A stretch of 64,000 nt of DNA from Brevibacterium aurantiacum (GCF_007558825.1 NZ_VLTK01000001.1:434001-498000), one strand, 5' to 3'. Counted from the stretch's first letter, positions 1 through 8,753 are shown. Numbers and translations: made by a program. The notes: generated from the sequence alone by a model not told the origin.

Positions 1-1
1 C

Positions 2-334
2 GACCCGGTCGGCAGCGGACAGATTCAAGGCGTGGCGGCGTTCGCCTCGTTGCACGTCTCCGTGACATTCGCAGCGGCCCTGTTCATGATGCACACCCGG
101 CAGAAGCCTGTGATACAGACGCTGATGTGGATCTTCTTCGGGGCCACGGTAATCGCCACACTCTACTTCGGCTGGCACTACATCCTCGATGACATCGCCG
201 GCATCGTGATCGGCTGGGCCGCCGTCACTCTGGGTGCTTGGGTCACTGGGAACCGGAGAAAGCGACCTCAGCAGAGCGCAGAACCGGGCGCCGTCGAACA
301 TCGCGAGGAAACGGCACTCGTCGACGCCGCCTGA
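2..334 (+). CDS. PAP2-superfamily phosphatase, C-terminal part
   Basis: The reading frame is open from base 2, so this is the 3' part (about 110 codons) of a gene that starts before the window; a GTG at 32 is only an internal codon. PAP2 enzymes are integral-membrane phosphatases or phosphotransferases acting on lipid or inositol phosphates. What can be seen are the second and third core motifs of the family: ASLHVS (catalytic His) and then GWHYILDDIAG (His plus Asp), the latter between hydrophobic helices. The resemblance is closest to the Aur1/inositolphosphotransferase-like branch. The last 30 residues are charged and probably cytoplasmic. The first core motif and the exact substrate cannot be judged. 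Confidence 0.8.
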   Translation, partial: DPVGSGQIQGVAAFASLHVSVTFAAALFMMHTRQKPVIQTLMWIFFGATVIATLYFGWHYILDDIAGIVIGWAAVTLGAWVTGNRRKRPQQSAEPGAVEHREETALVDAA

Positions 335-356
335 CGGATGCGGGGCGCTGACCGAT

Positions 357-785
357 TCATGTCGCGTCCCTCCCACCGAAGGTCTTCGGGTCGACGGGTC
401 GGTCCTTCTTCGGCAGCTTCGCCACAACGAGGCAGTAGGACTCGAGGACGAGATCATGGAGCAGGTCAGCGTCGAGGATGTTTCCCGCCGCACCGTCTGG
501 GCTCTCGCTTTCAGCCGTGCCAGCACCCGCCACGGTGATCCAGTGCTTCTTGCTCATGTGATATCCGGGAGTGATCTCCGCATAGGCATCACTGAGCACC
601 TCCCCGTCCAGCGGATCGATCTTGAGATTCATGCTGGGCACACCGCGCAGCTCGAAGGTCATCATGAACATCTTTCCGCGCACCTTGTACACGGTGTTCT
701 CCGGCCCGAACGGGTGGTCGATCTCCACCGACGGATACTGGATCGCCTGGTCATGAGCGAGTGCGAGCACGGTGTCAGGGTCCAT
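357..785 (-). CDS. MmcQ/YjbR-family protein
   Basis: A 142-residue protein of the YjbR/MmcQ double-wing fold family, which is often annotated as DNA-binding although its biochemical role is unsettled. Family hallmarks are an N-terminal helix (LALAHDQAIQYPSVEIDHPFG), then VYKVRGKMFMM, and the conserved MSKKHWITV segment. Length matches the family (about 115-145). An acidic insertion of about 18 residues (near AGTAESESPDG) lies after the HWITV strand. It stands alone between the PAP2 gene (convergent) and the asparaginase gene (divergent, 83 bp away). Function is not assigned beyond family. Confidence 0.8.
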   Translation of the reverse strand: MDPDTVLALAHDQAIQYPSVEIDHPFGPENTVYKVRGKMFMMTFELRGVPSMNLKIDPLDGEVLSDAYAEITPGYHMSKKHWITVAGAGTAESESPDGAAGNILDADLLHDLVLESYCLVVAKLPKKDRPVDPKTFGGRDAT

Positions 786-868
786 GCCTGGAGATTAGCA
801 AAGGGCCATGACACCGAACCCGCTCACCAGCGCCGAACCTGCAGAGCAGTGCCGATAGAATCTTGCCC

Positions 869-1858
869 ATGTCGCAGAATGCTCCCCACCTCCTTGTCGC
901 CGCCCTCGGCGGAACCATCGCATCGACCTCGAACCAGTCGGGAGGCGTGACCCCGGCCCTGAGCGGAGCCGAGATCGCCGCAGCCGCCGGCCTCGACCAG
1001 ATCTGGCCGGACCTGCAGGCTGACTTCACCCAGGTGTCACAGGTCTCGAGCGCCAATGTCACCCTCGATATGCTCTTCGAGGTCCGAGAACTGGCCCGCG
1101 CGACCGTGGCCGACGGCATCGTGCTCACTCAGGGCACCGACACTCTTGAGGAGAGCGCCTTCGCCCTCTGGTTGCTCAATGACTCCGCTACTCACATCGC
1201 AGCCACCGGAGCCATGCGCAACCCGACTCTGCCTGGCGCCGATGGACCGGCAAACGTGCGCGCCGCCGCGCTGACGGCGCTCTCTCCGTTGAGCGGTGGA
1301 CTGCCCTCAAGTCTGGTCTTCAACGACGAGATCCATGACCCGCGTTTCGTCCGCAAGTCCCACGTGACCTCGACAGCAGCATTTTCCTCCGGCCCGGTCC
1401 TCGGCGCGATCGGGTGGATCAGCGAGGACACAGTCCGCCTCCCCCACGCGCCCGCCGCGAGTGTCTCCCCGTTCGCAGGACTGCCCCGTCCGGACACGGT
1501 TGCGAAGGTCGCCCTCGCCGAGGTGGGGATGGGCGAACCCGGGGAGACACTGACCCAGCTCCTCGGCTCCGGTTTCTCCGGTGTCGTCATCGCCGGTGTC
1601 GGTGGCGGCCATGTCCCTGAACATCTGGTGCCGGCGGTGACCCGCCTCGGCGAAGAAATGCCCGTGATCTTGGCATCGCGGCCAGGCTCGGGCGCGAGCC
1701 TGACCCGCACCTACGGCTACCCCGGAGGCGAGATCGGGTTGCTCGAATCTGGCCTCATCCCGGCCGGGATCCTCGACGCCCGCAAGGCCCGCATCGTCCT
1801 CAGCCTGGCGCTGAGCTTCAACCTCGACCCCGCCGAGGTGTTCGCCTTCTTCTCTTGA
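869..1858 (+). CDS. L-asparaginase (type I/II family)
   Basis: Hydrolyses L-asparagine to aspartate and ammonia. The protein is 329 residues from ATG 869; a TTG two codons upstream is possible but less likely. Both active-site threonine motifs of the bacterial asparaginase family are visible: GGTIAST near the N-terminus and TQGTDTLEE around residue 90, followed by the KSHVTSTAAF segment that normally holds the catalytic lysine region. There is no signal peptide, so it is probably cytosolic. It is convergent with an Lrp-type regulator (3 bp between the stop codons). With the nearby amidase this suggests an amide-nitrogen theme, but co-regulation is only inferred. Confidence 0.9.
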   Translation: MSQNAPHLLVAALGGTIASTSNQSGGVTPALSGAEIAAAAGLDQIWPDLQADFTQVSQVSSANVTLDMLFEVRELARATVADGIVLTQGTDTLEESAFALWLLNDSATHIAATGAMRNPTLPGADGPANVRAAALTALSPLSGGLPSSLVFNDEIHDPRFVRKSHVTSTAAFSSGPVLGAIGWISEDTVRLPHAPAASVSPFAGLPRPDTVAKVALAEVGMGEPGETLTQLLGSGFSGVVIAGVGGGHVPEHLVPAVTRLGEEMPVILASRPGSGASLTRTYGYPGGEIGLLESGLIPAGILDARKARIVLSLALSFNLDPAEVFAFFS

Positions 1859-1861
1859 GCC

Positions 1862-2884
1862 TCAGACCTCGAATTGGATGCGGGAACGCTTTGCCGATCT
1901 CAGCACGACCGCGGTCTCGACGCGATCGACGTGCTTCATCATCGGATGGTTCGCGAGCACGGTTCGCAGGTCGGCCCGTGAAGCGACGTCGAGTTGGATG
2001 AGGATGTCGAACCGGCCGGTTGTGAGCATCGCATTGCGAATCCTCGCTTCGGCTGCCACCATCTGACTCACCTGAGTCAGATGGCGCGGCGTCACCGACA
2101 GACGCATGACTACCGTCATCGGCAGCCCGACGCGACGTGGTGCGAACACTGCACGGATCGCTATCTGGCCGCCGGCGACGAGTTTGGACATTCTCCTCCG
2201 CACGGTCGATTCCGAGACGCCCGTGGTCCGGCTGAGGTCGACGAACGTCGCGCGTCCGGACCGAGTGAGCTCGGCGCAGAGCTTCTCGTCGACCGTATCG
2301 AGTCCTGGTACGTTCGGCCGCACCTCATAGGCTGGGGTGACGAACTCGTTCTGCTCGGCCAGGTTCTCCGACTCCGCTGGTGCGAGGACCCCCGGATCCC
2401 AGTCCTTGGCTACTCTCAGGTAGTCGAGCGAAGGATTCGTCCGCACTCTTCGCGCACCGGGAATGGCCTGCAGTTCGTCGATGACGACCTCAGCAAGACC
2501 GATGTCGGGAACCGTGACTTCGCCGACGAGGTCCGATCGTCCGGTGGTGAGATGGAGCCAGCTGACATCCGGTCGATTCGCGAGCGCCTTGGCCGCCATC
2601 CTTACCGATCCCCGCTCTGTTTCGACCTCGACGATGGTACCGGGTGCTCCGGCAGATACGGCCACCACGCGCACAAGACCGCGATCGATCATCTCCTGCC
2701 CCCGTCGCGCGACGGACCTCTCGTGCAATCCCAGTGCTTCGGCGATCTGCGGCCAAGAAGCGCGGGGGTGTATCTGCAGAGCGGCAAGGATTCGCGCCGA
2801 GTCCGGGTCATCGATCGGCTGGAGGGACCGACGGCCGAGCGGATGACGAACTTCCGCCACCGGGTCCTGCGATGTGGGCGACAT
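1862..2884 (-). CDS. Lrp/AsnC-family regulator with two HTH-effector modules
   Basis: A 340-residue regulator, about twice the usual Lrp length. The first AsnC-type HTH is at about residues 27-70 (DSARILAALQIHPRASWPQI onward) and is followed by a degenerate ligand domain. The second HTH is at about residues 200-245 (GVSESTVRRRMSKL), followed by a full RAM/AsnC_trans_reg domain (LTTGRFDILIQLDVASRADL). Tandem Lrp proteins of this kind are common in actinobacteria and usually control a neighbouring transport or catabolic gene in response to an amino acid or related ligand. It is divergent from the Nramp-like/amidase pair (189 bp between starts), its most likely target. The ATG start lies at the edge of the divergent promoter region. 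Confidence 0.88.
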   Translation of the reverse strand: MSPTSQDPVAEVRHPLGRRSLQPIDDPDSARILAALQIHPRASWPQIAEALGLHERSVARRGQEMIDRGLVRVVAVSAGAPGTIVEVETERGSVRMAAKALANRPDVSWLHLTTGRSDLVGEVTVPDIGLAEVVIDELQAIPGARRVRTNPSLDYLRVAKDWDPGVLAPAESENLAEQNEFVTPAYEVRPNVPGLDTVDEKLCAELTRSGRATFVDLSRTTGVSESTVRRRMSKLVAGGQIAIRAVFAPRRVGLPMTVVMRLSVTPRHLTQVSQMVAAEARIRNAMLTTGRFDILIQLDVASRADLRTVLANHPMMKHVDRVETAVVLRSAKRSRIQFEV

Positions 2885-3073
2885 AAGTCATCATTCTGTC
2901 AGATTCCACCACTGGCTCCCACAGTCATGTCGAATATCGGCCACTGACCTACGGTGGGGACACAACTTTCCGTCGCAAGGAGAACTCGCACTCCACCGGC
3001 GCGGGTGCGTCGATGGCACCGGTGCGGCAGGAGCATCTCAGTAACACCACCGATCTCAGCAAAGGAGCAGATC

Positions 3074-4396
3074 ATGAGTTCAGGGACGACACCGATCACC
3101 GGCGCCGAGGTGCCGACGAAGTCACGAGTAAGCGAACCTCCGCGAACCTGGGCGGGCAAGATCCGCATGATCGGACCCGGCATCGTGCTCGCTATGGCCA
3201 GTGTCGGTGCCGGTGACATGGTCACGACGCTCAATTCCTCCTCCCAGTTCGGACTGGGTCTGATCTGGGTCTTCGTCGTCGGTCTCATCCTCAAATACGG
3301 CCTGACCGAGGCCATCGCTCGGTTGCAGCTCACAGGCAGTCGCACCTTCCTCTCCCACCTCACGGACCTCGGCGGACGTTTCCTGCCTGCAGTGTTCCTC
3401 GGCATCGTCTTGCTCGTCGGGTTCTTCTACGGCTCCGGACTCACCGCCATCACGACGCTGACCATGCAGGCGCTCATTCCGGGTCTGCCGTATTGGCCGA
3501 CCTTCGTCGTCATCGTGGCCTCGGCTGTGGTCCTCATCGGGATCGGTCGCTACAACATCGTCGAGTCCTCAATGCTCGTGTTCGGCGTCCTCATGTTCTT
3601 CGGCATGATCTGGATTGCGGTCGCCTCGGCGAAGGTGGACGGAGCCTCCCAGGCAGCTGTGGAGACGATCGCGCCCACTCTCCCTGCCGGCTCTTTCATC
3701 ACAGTCCTCTCACTCATCGGCGGTGTCGGCGGTGCTGTCGGAATCATCGCCTACGCCTACTGGATTCGGGAGAAGGGATGGAACGGGCCGCAGTGGAAAC
3801 CCGTCGTCCGGATCGACACAATCTCCAGCTACATCTTCATCGGCGTCTTCGCAGTGGCGATGACCGTTGTCGGGACCTTCCTCCTCCACACGACGAAGAC
3901 GTCGATCGGTGGAAGTGATGCGATCATCCCGCTCGCCGACTCGCTCGTCCCTCTGGCCGGCGACATCGGCAGGCTCGCGTATCTGCTCTGCCTGATAGCC
4001 ATCGTCTACTCTTCGATCCTCGGTGGCTTCTCGGCGATCGGGTACCTCATCTCCGACGCTGTTCGTGTCCTTCGGCGCATCGATGACTCAGAGGCCGATC
4101 GGTCGATGGCCCCGTCTTCGCTGCCGTACCGGCTCACGCTCGTCTACGTCCTCATCTGCTCGCTCGTCGCCTCGACCCTCGGCGAACCGGTCGCCCTCGT
4201 CATCGTCTACGCAACGGTGAGCGCATTCGTTCTGCCGATCCTCTCGATTGCTCTGCTCTTCTTGCTGAACCGCCGCACGGTTCCCACAACACTGCGCAAC
4301 GGCTGGCGGTCGAACACCATCCTCGGTGCCTGCTTGGCACTGTTCGGCTTCCTGGCGATAGTCCAAGTTCTCGAAAGCTTTGGAGTGACACTTTGA
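3074..4396 (+). CDS. Nramp-related membrane transporter lacking the canonical metal motifs
   Basis: A 440-residue polytopic protein (about 11 hydrophobic helices) of the Nramp fold. The start is fixed by AAAGGAG at 3061 followed by ATG 3074. The region equivalent to the metal-binding DPGN of helix 1 reads SVGAGDMV, and the MPHN motif of helix 6 is replaced by IIAYAYWIREKGW. Both metal-site signatures of true Mn2+/Fe2+ carriers are therefore missing. It overlaps the downstream amidase gene by one base (TGATG). B. subtilis YcsG, an Nramp-like protein beside oxoprolinase genes, is a similar case from general knowledge, so an organic or amide-type substrate is plausible. Substrate unproven. Confidence 0.8.
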   Translation: MSSGTTPITGAEVPTKSRVSEPPRTWAGKIRMIGPGIVLAMASVGAGDMVTTLNSSSQFGLGLIWVFVVGLILKYGLTEAIARLQLTGSRTFLSHLTDLGGRFLPAVFLGIVLLVGFFYGSGLTAITTLTMQALIPGLPYWPTFVVIVASAVVLIGIGRYNIVESSMLVFGVLMFFGMIWIAVASAKVDGASQAAVETIAPTLPAGSFITVLSLIGGVGGAVGIIAYAYWIREKGWNGPQWKPVVRIDTISSYIFIGVFAVAMTVVGTFLLHTTKTSIGGSDAIIPLADSLVPLAGDIGRLAYLLCLIAIVYSSILGGFSAIGYLISDAVRVLRRIDDSEADRSMAPSSLPYRLTLVYVLICSLVASTLGEPVALVIVYATVSAFVLPILSIALLFLLNRRTVPTTLRNGWRSNTILGACLALFGFLAIVQVLESFGVTL

Positions 4397-5838
4397 TGAC
4401 CCGCACACCTGCAGATGCCCTCGCCTCTCCGTCCGAGCTCGTCGACTCGACCGCAAGCAACCTCGTGGCGCTCATGAAACGTGGAGAGGCCTCGGTCGTC
4501 GAGGTCCTCGAAGCACATCTCGCACGTATCGATGAGACGAACGAGCGCGTCAATGCGATCGTCGCGCTCGATCCCGAGCGGGCGCTGGAAAACGCACGGC
4601 AGCTCGACAGAGCGTTCACCCGCGACCGGGAAGAGCTGCCTGCTCTGTACGGGTTGCCGATGGCTCACAAGGACACTCTCCCCGTGGCTGGCTGGGTGTC
4701 GACCTCGGGGTCGACGGTGCATGCGAATCGTGTTCCTGCGGTGGACCACATCGTCGTCGAGCGCGAACGTCGCGCCGGTGCGGTGACCATCGGACGCACG
4801 AACGTTCCCGAGTTCGGCCTCGGATCGCACACGTTCAACCCCGTCTACGGGCAGACGCACAATCCGTGGAATCTCGCACGCAGCGCCGGCGGCAGCAGCG
4901 GTGGAGCGGCAGCGGCGCTGACGGCACGCATGCTGCCCATAGCCGACGGCTCAGATACAGGCGGTTCGCTTCGCACACCCGCATCGTTCTGCAATGTCGT
5001 GGGTCTGCGGCCGTCCGTGGGCACCGTCCCGAGCTGGCCGGATCCCACACCCTGGTCGCGGCTGTCGGTCAAGGGCCCGCTCGCACGAACCGTACGCGAC
5101 CTCCATCTCCTCCTCTCCGTCCAAGCAGGTGAGGATCCACGCTTTCCAGGTGGTCGCCACGTGGCTCTGGGACCGTTGCACCACAGCCCGTCCATCCGCA
5201 GCGTCCGTGCAGGCTGGAGCACCGACTTCGGCCTCGGACTTCCCGTCGAACCCGAAGTCCGCATGGCACTCGGCTCTGTGATCGAGACGATTGCGACCGC
5301 CGGAGCCGCGATCACAGAGGAGGTTCCCGATCTCTCGGGGGCACCGCATGCCTTCTCGGTGCTGCGAGCCTGGCAGATGGAGGCGACGCTCGGACCAATC
5401 GTCGATGCGCATCGTGAAGAGCTCGGCGCCGCGGTCGTCTGGAACGTCGAACTCGGCAGAGCGCTGAGTGGACCTGAGGTGGGCGCGGCAGAACTCCACA
5501 GCGCGGTGATCAGCGAACGGATGCGCAGGTACTTCACCGAGTACGACTTCCTCCTGAGCCCCGTCGTTCAGGTCGCCCCATTCGACGGCCGTCTCGACTA
5601 CCCTCACGAAATCGACGGGGTTGACATGCACGACTATCTCGAGTGGATGACTCTGCCGTCGACGATCACGATGACCGGCTGCCCTGCTTTGTCATTGCCG
5701 GTCACGTTCACGACTGACGGGTTACCGGTCGGTCTTCAAATCGTGGGTCCGCCGGGCAGCGAGCAGGGGCTCCTGGAGTTCGCCGCCGCAGTCGAGGAGA
5801 TCTTCGACGTCACTGGCCGCCTACCGTCGATCGCCTGA
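4396..5838 (+). CDS. Amidase (amidase-signature family)
   Basis: A 480-residue hydrolase of the amidase-signature family, which cleaves C-N amide bonds. The Ser-cisSer-Lys triad can be read directly: Lys92 in LPMAHKDTLP, the cis-Ser in AGGSSGG (about 167-168), and the nucleophile Ser191 in DTGGSLRTPAS. The ATG at 4396 shares its A with the stop of the transporter gene, so the two are translationally coupled. No GatB or GatC gene is near, and the C-terminal part (EYDFLLSPVVQVAPF, then GCPALSLPVTF) is that of a free-standing amidase rather than the tRNA amidotransferase subunit. Substrate unknown; possibly imported by the upstream carrier. Confidence 0.88.
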   Translation: MTRTPADALASPSELVDSTASNLVALMKRGEASVVEVLEAHLARIDETNERVNAIVALDPERALENARQLDRAFTRDREELPALYGLPMAHKDTLPVAGWVSTSGSTVHANRVPAVDHIVVERERRAGAVTIGRTNVPEFGLGSHTFNPVYGQTHNPWNLARSAGGSSGGAAAALTARMLPIADGSDTGGSLRTPASFCNVVGLRPSVGTVPSWPDPTPWSRLSVKGPLARTVRDLHLLLSVQAGEDPRFPGGRHVALGPLHHSPSIRSVRAGWSTDFGLGLPVEPEVRMALGSVIETIATAGAAITEEVPDLSGAPHAFSVLRAWQMEATLGPIVDAHREELGAAVVWNVELGRALSGPEVGAAELHSAVISERMRRYFTEYDFLLSPVVQVAPFDGRLDYPHEIDGVDMHDYLEWMTLPSTITMTGCPALSLPVTFTTDGLPVGLQIVGPPGSEQGLLEFAAAVEEIFDVTGRLPSIA

Positions 5839-5843
5839 GGTCC

Positions 5844-6866
5844 TCAGACAGCTCGGGTCGACTGCCGAACGACGAGTTCGGGTGTGAACTTCTCGTCCCG
5901 ATGGATCTGCTCACCCGAAGCGTTCTCCGCCAGCAGGGATTCGACGGCGGTGCGTCCGAGCAGGTCCGCCGGCTGCCGAATCGAGGTCAACGGCACGATC
6001 GCCGAAAACGCGTAGTCGATATCGTCGTAGCCGATGAGCGCAAGATCCTCAGGGATGCGCAACGCGGAGAACATGATGACCGCCTGCATGAAACCCACAG
6101 CAAGCAGGTCGTTGGCACAGAAGACAGCATCGGGGCGCGCTTCTTCTGGTAGGGAAACGATGCGCTCACCGATCGAGCGTCCTGCGAGTATCGTCAGCTC
6201 ACCGGTTTCGAACACTGCCATGTCGAGATCGGACTCGGCTGCGCGCTCCCGCGCACCACGGGCGCGATCACTGACCTGCGGCAGAGTGAACGGTCCCCCG
6301 ACGAAAGCAGGCTTCGCACATCCACCGGCGATGAGATGATCAAGCGCCATTCGTCCGCCGGCGGCGTTGTCGACGGTCACCGAGGACAGCGAGTAGCCAC
6401 CGGCCTCGCGGTCGACGAGCATCACAGGGGTCCCGCGGGATGCGATTCCCTCCAATTTGCTCAGGTCGGCACCCGAAGGGGTCACCAGCAGACCGTTGAC
6501 CCTCTGCTCGGCGAACAGGTCGAGGTACTTTGATTCCCTGGCCTCTTCCGTTCCAGAATCACCGATGAGGAGTGACAGACCTGCCTCATCGCAGGCTTCT
6601 CTGGCACCGTGGGCCACCGAGGCGAAGAACGGGTTCGCAGTGTCGAGGACGACGAGACCAAGGCTGCTGCTCCTCCCGGAACGCAGCTGCCTAGCTGCGG
6701 CGTTTCGGACGAAGCCGAGTGCGTCGATCGACCGGCTGACCTTGGCGATCGTGTCCTCGGAGACCTTCTGGGACCGGTTGACGACATGGGAGACCGTACC
6801 CACGGAGACACCCGCATGGGCGGCGACTTCTCGCATGCTCACCTTGTCCAAGCGGCCCTCCTTCAT
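5844..6866 (-). CDS. LacI-family repressor, probable L-rhamnose regulator
   Basis: A 340-residue LacI/GalR protein. The N-terminal HTH is clear (VSMREVAAHAGVSVGTVSHVVNRS), followed by the hinge (AAARQLRSGRS) and a periplasmic-binding-like sugar domain (LGLVVLDTANPFFASV; VNGLLVTPSG; LALIGYDDIDYA). It is divergent from the rhamnose operon, and a perfect 16-bp palindrome of the LacI type lies in between at 6989. This makes it the likely repressor of that operon, released by rhamnose, rhamnulose or a phosphate. LacI-type rhamnose regulators occur in actinobacteria. It is convergent with the amidase gene, with 5 bp between the stops. Confidence 0.88.
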   Translation of the reverse strand: MKEGRLDKVSMREVAAHAGVSVGTVSHVVNRSQKVSEDTIAKVSRSIDALGFVRNAAARQLRSGRSSSLGLVVLDTANPFFASVAHGAREACDEAGLSLLIGDSGTEEARESKYLDLFAEQRVNGLLVTPSGADLSKLEGIASRGTPVMLVDREAGGYSLSSVTVDNAAGGRMALDHLIAGGCAKPAFVGGPFTLPQVSDRARGARERAAESDLDMAVFETGELTILAGRSIGERIVSLPEEARPDAVFCANDLLAVGFMQAVIMFSALRIPEDLALIGYDDIDYAFSAIVPLTSIRQPADLLGRTAVESLLAENASGEQIHRDEKFTPELVVRQSTRAV

Positions 6867-6946
6867 CTGTCATCTCCCGCACGTTCCGTCTGAGCGGGTC
6901 TGACTGAGCGGGTCTGTCCTATTCTGCCCGACTTCCGAACAATATC

Positions 6947-6975
6947 TTGATGTGACTCAGGTGACATGATACTGT
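6947..6975 (+). promoter_or_regulatory. Candidate promoter of the rhamnose operon
   Basis: A -35-like TTGATG at 6947 and a -10-like TACTGT at 6970 are separated by 17 bp. A start of transcription would fall near 6982, just before the LacI palindrome at 6989, an ideal roadblock position. The assignment rests on pattern only. Confidence 0.4.
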
Positions 6976-6979
6976 CACC
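6960..6979. promoter_or_regulatory. Inverted repeat overlapping the rhamnose promoter
   Basis: GGTGACATGATACTGTCACC has perfect 7-bp arms and a 6-bp spacer. It overlaps the candidate -10 element and lies 27 bp (centre to centre) upstream of the LacI palindrome. It does not resemble a LacI site, so it may bind a second regulator. Chance is possible for a repeat of this size. Confidence 0.35.
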
Positions 6980-6988
6980 AACAGCCTG

Positions 6989-7004
6989 ATTGAAACGTTT
7001 CAAT
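6989..7004. promoter_or_regulatory. LacI-type operator
   Basis: ATTGAAACGTTTCAAT is a perfect 16-bp palindrome with the central CG typical of LacI/GalR operators. It lies 71 bp before the first gene of the rhamnose operon and 122 bp before the divergent repressor gene, so it could serve both. A further half-site-like TTTCA follows at 7009. Confidence 0.8.
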
Positions 7005-7074
7005 TCGTTTCAGACCCCCGGGCCGTCCCGGCGGATCGACATCCACATCACCAACCGACAATTCGGAGAGACAC

Positions 7075-8412
7075 ATGACGGACACAAAGACGTCGTCCAA
7101 ATGGAAAGCCACCATCGCGGTGGCCATGTCCAACTACATCGAAGCCGGATCGATCATCGCGATCGCCACGAGCATGAGCCTATGGCAGACCGAGTTCGGG
7201 CTCGACAGTCTAGCCGTCGGCCTGCTCAGCGCTCTCAGCGCAAACGCCTTCGGCGCAGCGATCGGTGCGGCGATCGGTGGTCCGCTGTGCGACCGCTACG
7301 GCCGCAAGTTCATCTACACCTACGACCTGATCCTCTACATGTTCGGCACCCTGTTCGCGATCTTCGCGATGAACTTCTCGATGCTGCTCATCGGCTTCGT
7401 CCTCACCGGAATCGCCGTCGGTGCCGGAGTCACCGCCGCCTGGACCTATATCGCTGAAGAGGCACCCGACGGTCGCCGTGCCGGTCACGTCGGCGTCGCC
7501 CAGCTCGCCTGGTCGATCGGACCGATGATCGGGTTCCTGCTTGCCGCACTGCTCGAGCCCATGGGACTGCTCGGGTCGCGCATCATCTTCGCCCACCTCT
7601 TCGTCGTCGCCTTCATCACCTGGTGGGTCCGGCGCGGACTGGCCGAGTCACGACGCTGGAAGGCCAAGGACGCCAATCCGAATACAGTCGGAACCTATCG
7701 CGGCTTCTTCGAACTCTTCACGAACAAGAAGAACCTCATCGCCCTGCTCTTCCTCATCGGCGTCTACGGGCTGTGGAACACCGTCGCCGGGCAGGCAGGC
7801 ATCTTCCAACCGCGCATCTATGAGGCGACCGGTCTCACCGATGCCCGCTCCCAATACCTGCTCCAGGTCCTCGTCTGGGGACTGACCAGCGCTTCCACCT
7901 TCTTCGGCTTCATGCGCTACGGCGACAAGGTCTCCCGTCGCTGGCTCTACGGCATCGGCGCCGGGCTCGGAATCATCGCCTGGGCGGTCCTCATCTACGG
8001 TCCCGCCGGTTGGTTCTCGCTCCTGGTCTTCGCCATCGGCTGGGGCATCTCCTCCGGCCTGGGAGCACAGGCATTCTACGGGCTGTGGGCGGCAGAGCTC
8101 TTCGCCACCCGGTACCGCGCATCTGCGCAGGGCTTCATGTTCATGATCGTGCGCGTCATGGTCGGCGTCCTCTCCCTGTGGTTCCCGCTCATGCTCGACA
8201 AGACGGGCCTGCACGGCGTCGGATTCCTCATCCTCGGGCTCCTCGTCGCGGCCCTGCTCATCGGTGTCATCTGGACGCCGAAGACCCAAGACAAGACTCT
8301 CGAAGAGATCGAGATCGAGCGCTATGGACGACTCTTCGATGCTGATGTCGACGACGAAGCTGCCGCCGGGAATGTCTCGGCAAAAGCGCAATCCACAGTA
8401 GGAAAGGACTGA
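7075..8412 (+). CDS. MFS transporter, probable L-rhamnose carrier
   Basis: A 445-residue, 12-helix major facilitator protein of the sugar/metabolite type. The cytoplasmic loop signature is present (GGPLCDRYGRKFIYTYD after helix 2), as is a second-half R-rich loop (GDKVSRRWLYG). It is the first gene after the LacI operator, 5 bp before the rhamnose mutarotase gene. Position in an otherwise purely rhamnose operon makes L-rhamnose (or a rhamnoside) the most likely substrate. It is unrelated to E. coli RhaT and to the RhaSTPQ ABC importer. The C-terminal tail is acidic and cytoplasmic. Confidence 0.85.
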   Translation: MTDTKTSSKWKATIAVAMSNYIEAGSIIAIATSMSLWQTEFGLDSLAVGLLSALSANAFGAAIGAAIGGPLCDRYGRKFIYTYDLILYMFGTLFAIFAMNFSMLLIGFVLTGIAVGAGVTAAWTYIAEEAPDGRRAGHVGVAQLAWSIGPMIGFLLAALLEPMGLLGSRIIFAHLFVVAFITWWVRRGLAESRRWKAKDANPNTVGTYRGFFELFTNKKNLIALLFLIGVYGLWNTVAGQAGIFQPRIYEATGLTDARSQYLLQVLVWGLTSASTFFGFMRYGDKVSRRWLYGIGAGLGIIAWAVLIYGPAGWFSLLVFAIGWGISSGLGAQAFYGLWAAELFATRYRASAQGFMFMIVRVMVGVLSLWFPLMLDKTGLHGVGFLILGLLVAALLIGVIWTPKTQDKTLEEIEIERYGRLFDADVDDEAAAGNVSAKAQSTVGKD

Positions 8413-8417
8413 AGGCG

Positions 8418-8753
8418 ATGGAACGCGTCTGCTTCCGCATGCAGGTCGATACCGCCCACCTCGGCGAATACATCGAACGTCACCGTTCGGTCTGGCCGGA
8501 GATGCTCACGGCGCTCCAGAACACGGGGTGGAACAACTATTCACTGTTCGCCGACCCGAGCGGAATGATCATCGGCTACCTCGAGACCGAGGACTATGAG
8601 GCCGCGCAACGCGAAATGGAGCTGAAGGACATCAACGCGAAATGGCAGGCGTCGATGTCCGAGCACTTCGCCTCCGGAGGGTCCTTCGACGACGGCCCTC
8701 TCCGCCTCCAGGAGGTCTTCCACCTCGAGGACCAGACGGCCCGGACATCGTGA
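8418..8753 (+). CDS. rhaM: L-rhamnose mutarotase
   Basis: A 111-residue enzyme interconverting the alpha and beta anomers of L-rhamnose. It carries the RhaM/YiiL hallmarks: MERVCFRMQVD at the start, the active-site YIERHRSVWPEM helix, WNNYSLF, and the conserved DINAKWQASM segment. Length is close to the roughly 104 of characterised homologues. It lies between the carrier and the isomerase, as expected for supplying the right anomer to the isomerase. Confidence 0.93.
   Translation: MERVCFRMQVDTAHLGEYIERHRSVWPEMLTALQNTGWNNYSLFADPSGMIIGYLETEDYEAAQREMELKDINAKWQASMSEHFASGGSFDDGPLRLQEVFHLEDQTARTS

Noticed and set aside
2885..3073. A manganese (yybP-ykoY) riboswitch before the Nramp-like gene
   Set aside because: No recognisable conserved riboswitch core was seen, and the transporter lacks the metal motifs.
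7648..8391. Long acidic open frame on the minus strand opposite the MFS gene
   Set aside because: Antisense shadow of high-GC codons; the composition (Glu/Asp/Gly-rich) is typical of such shadows.
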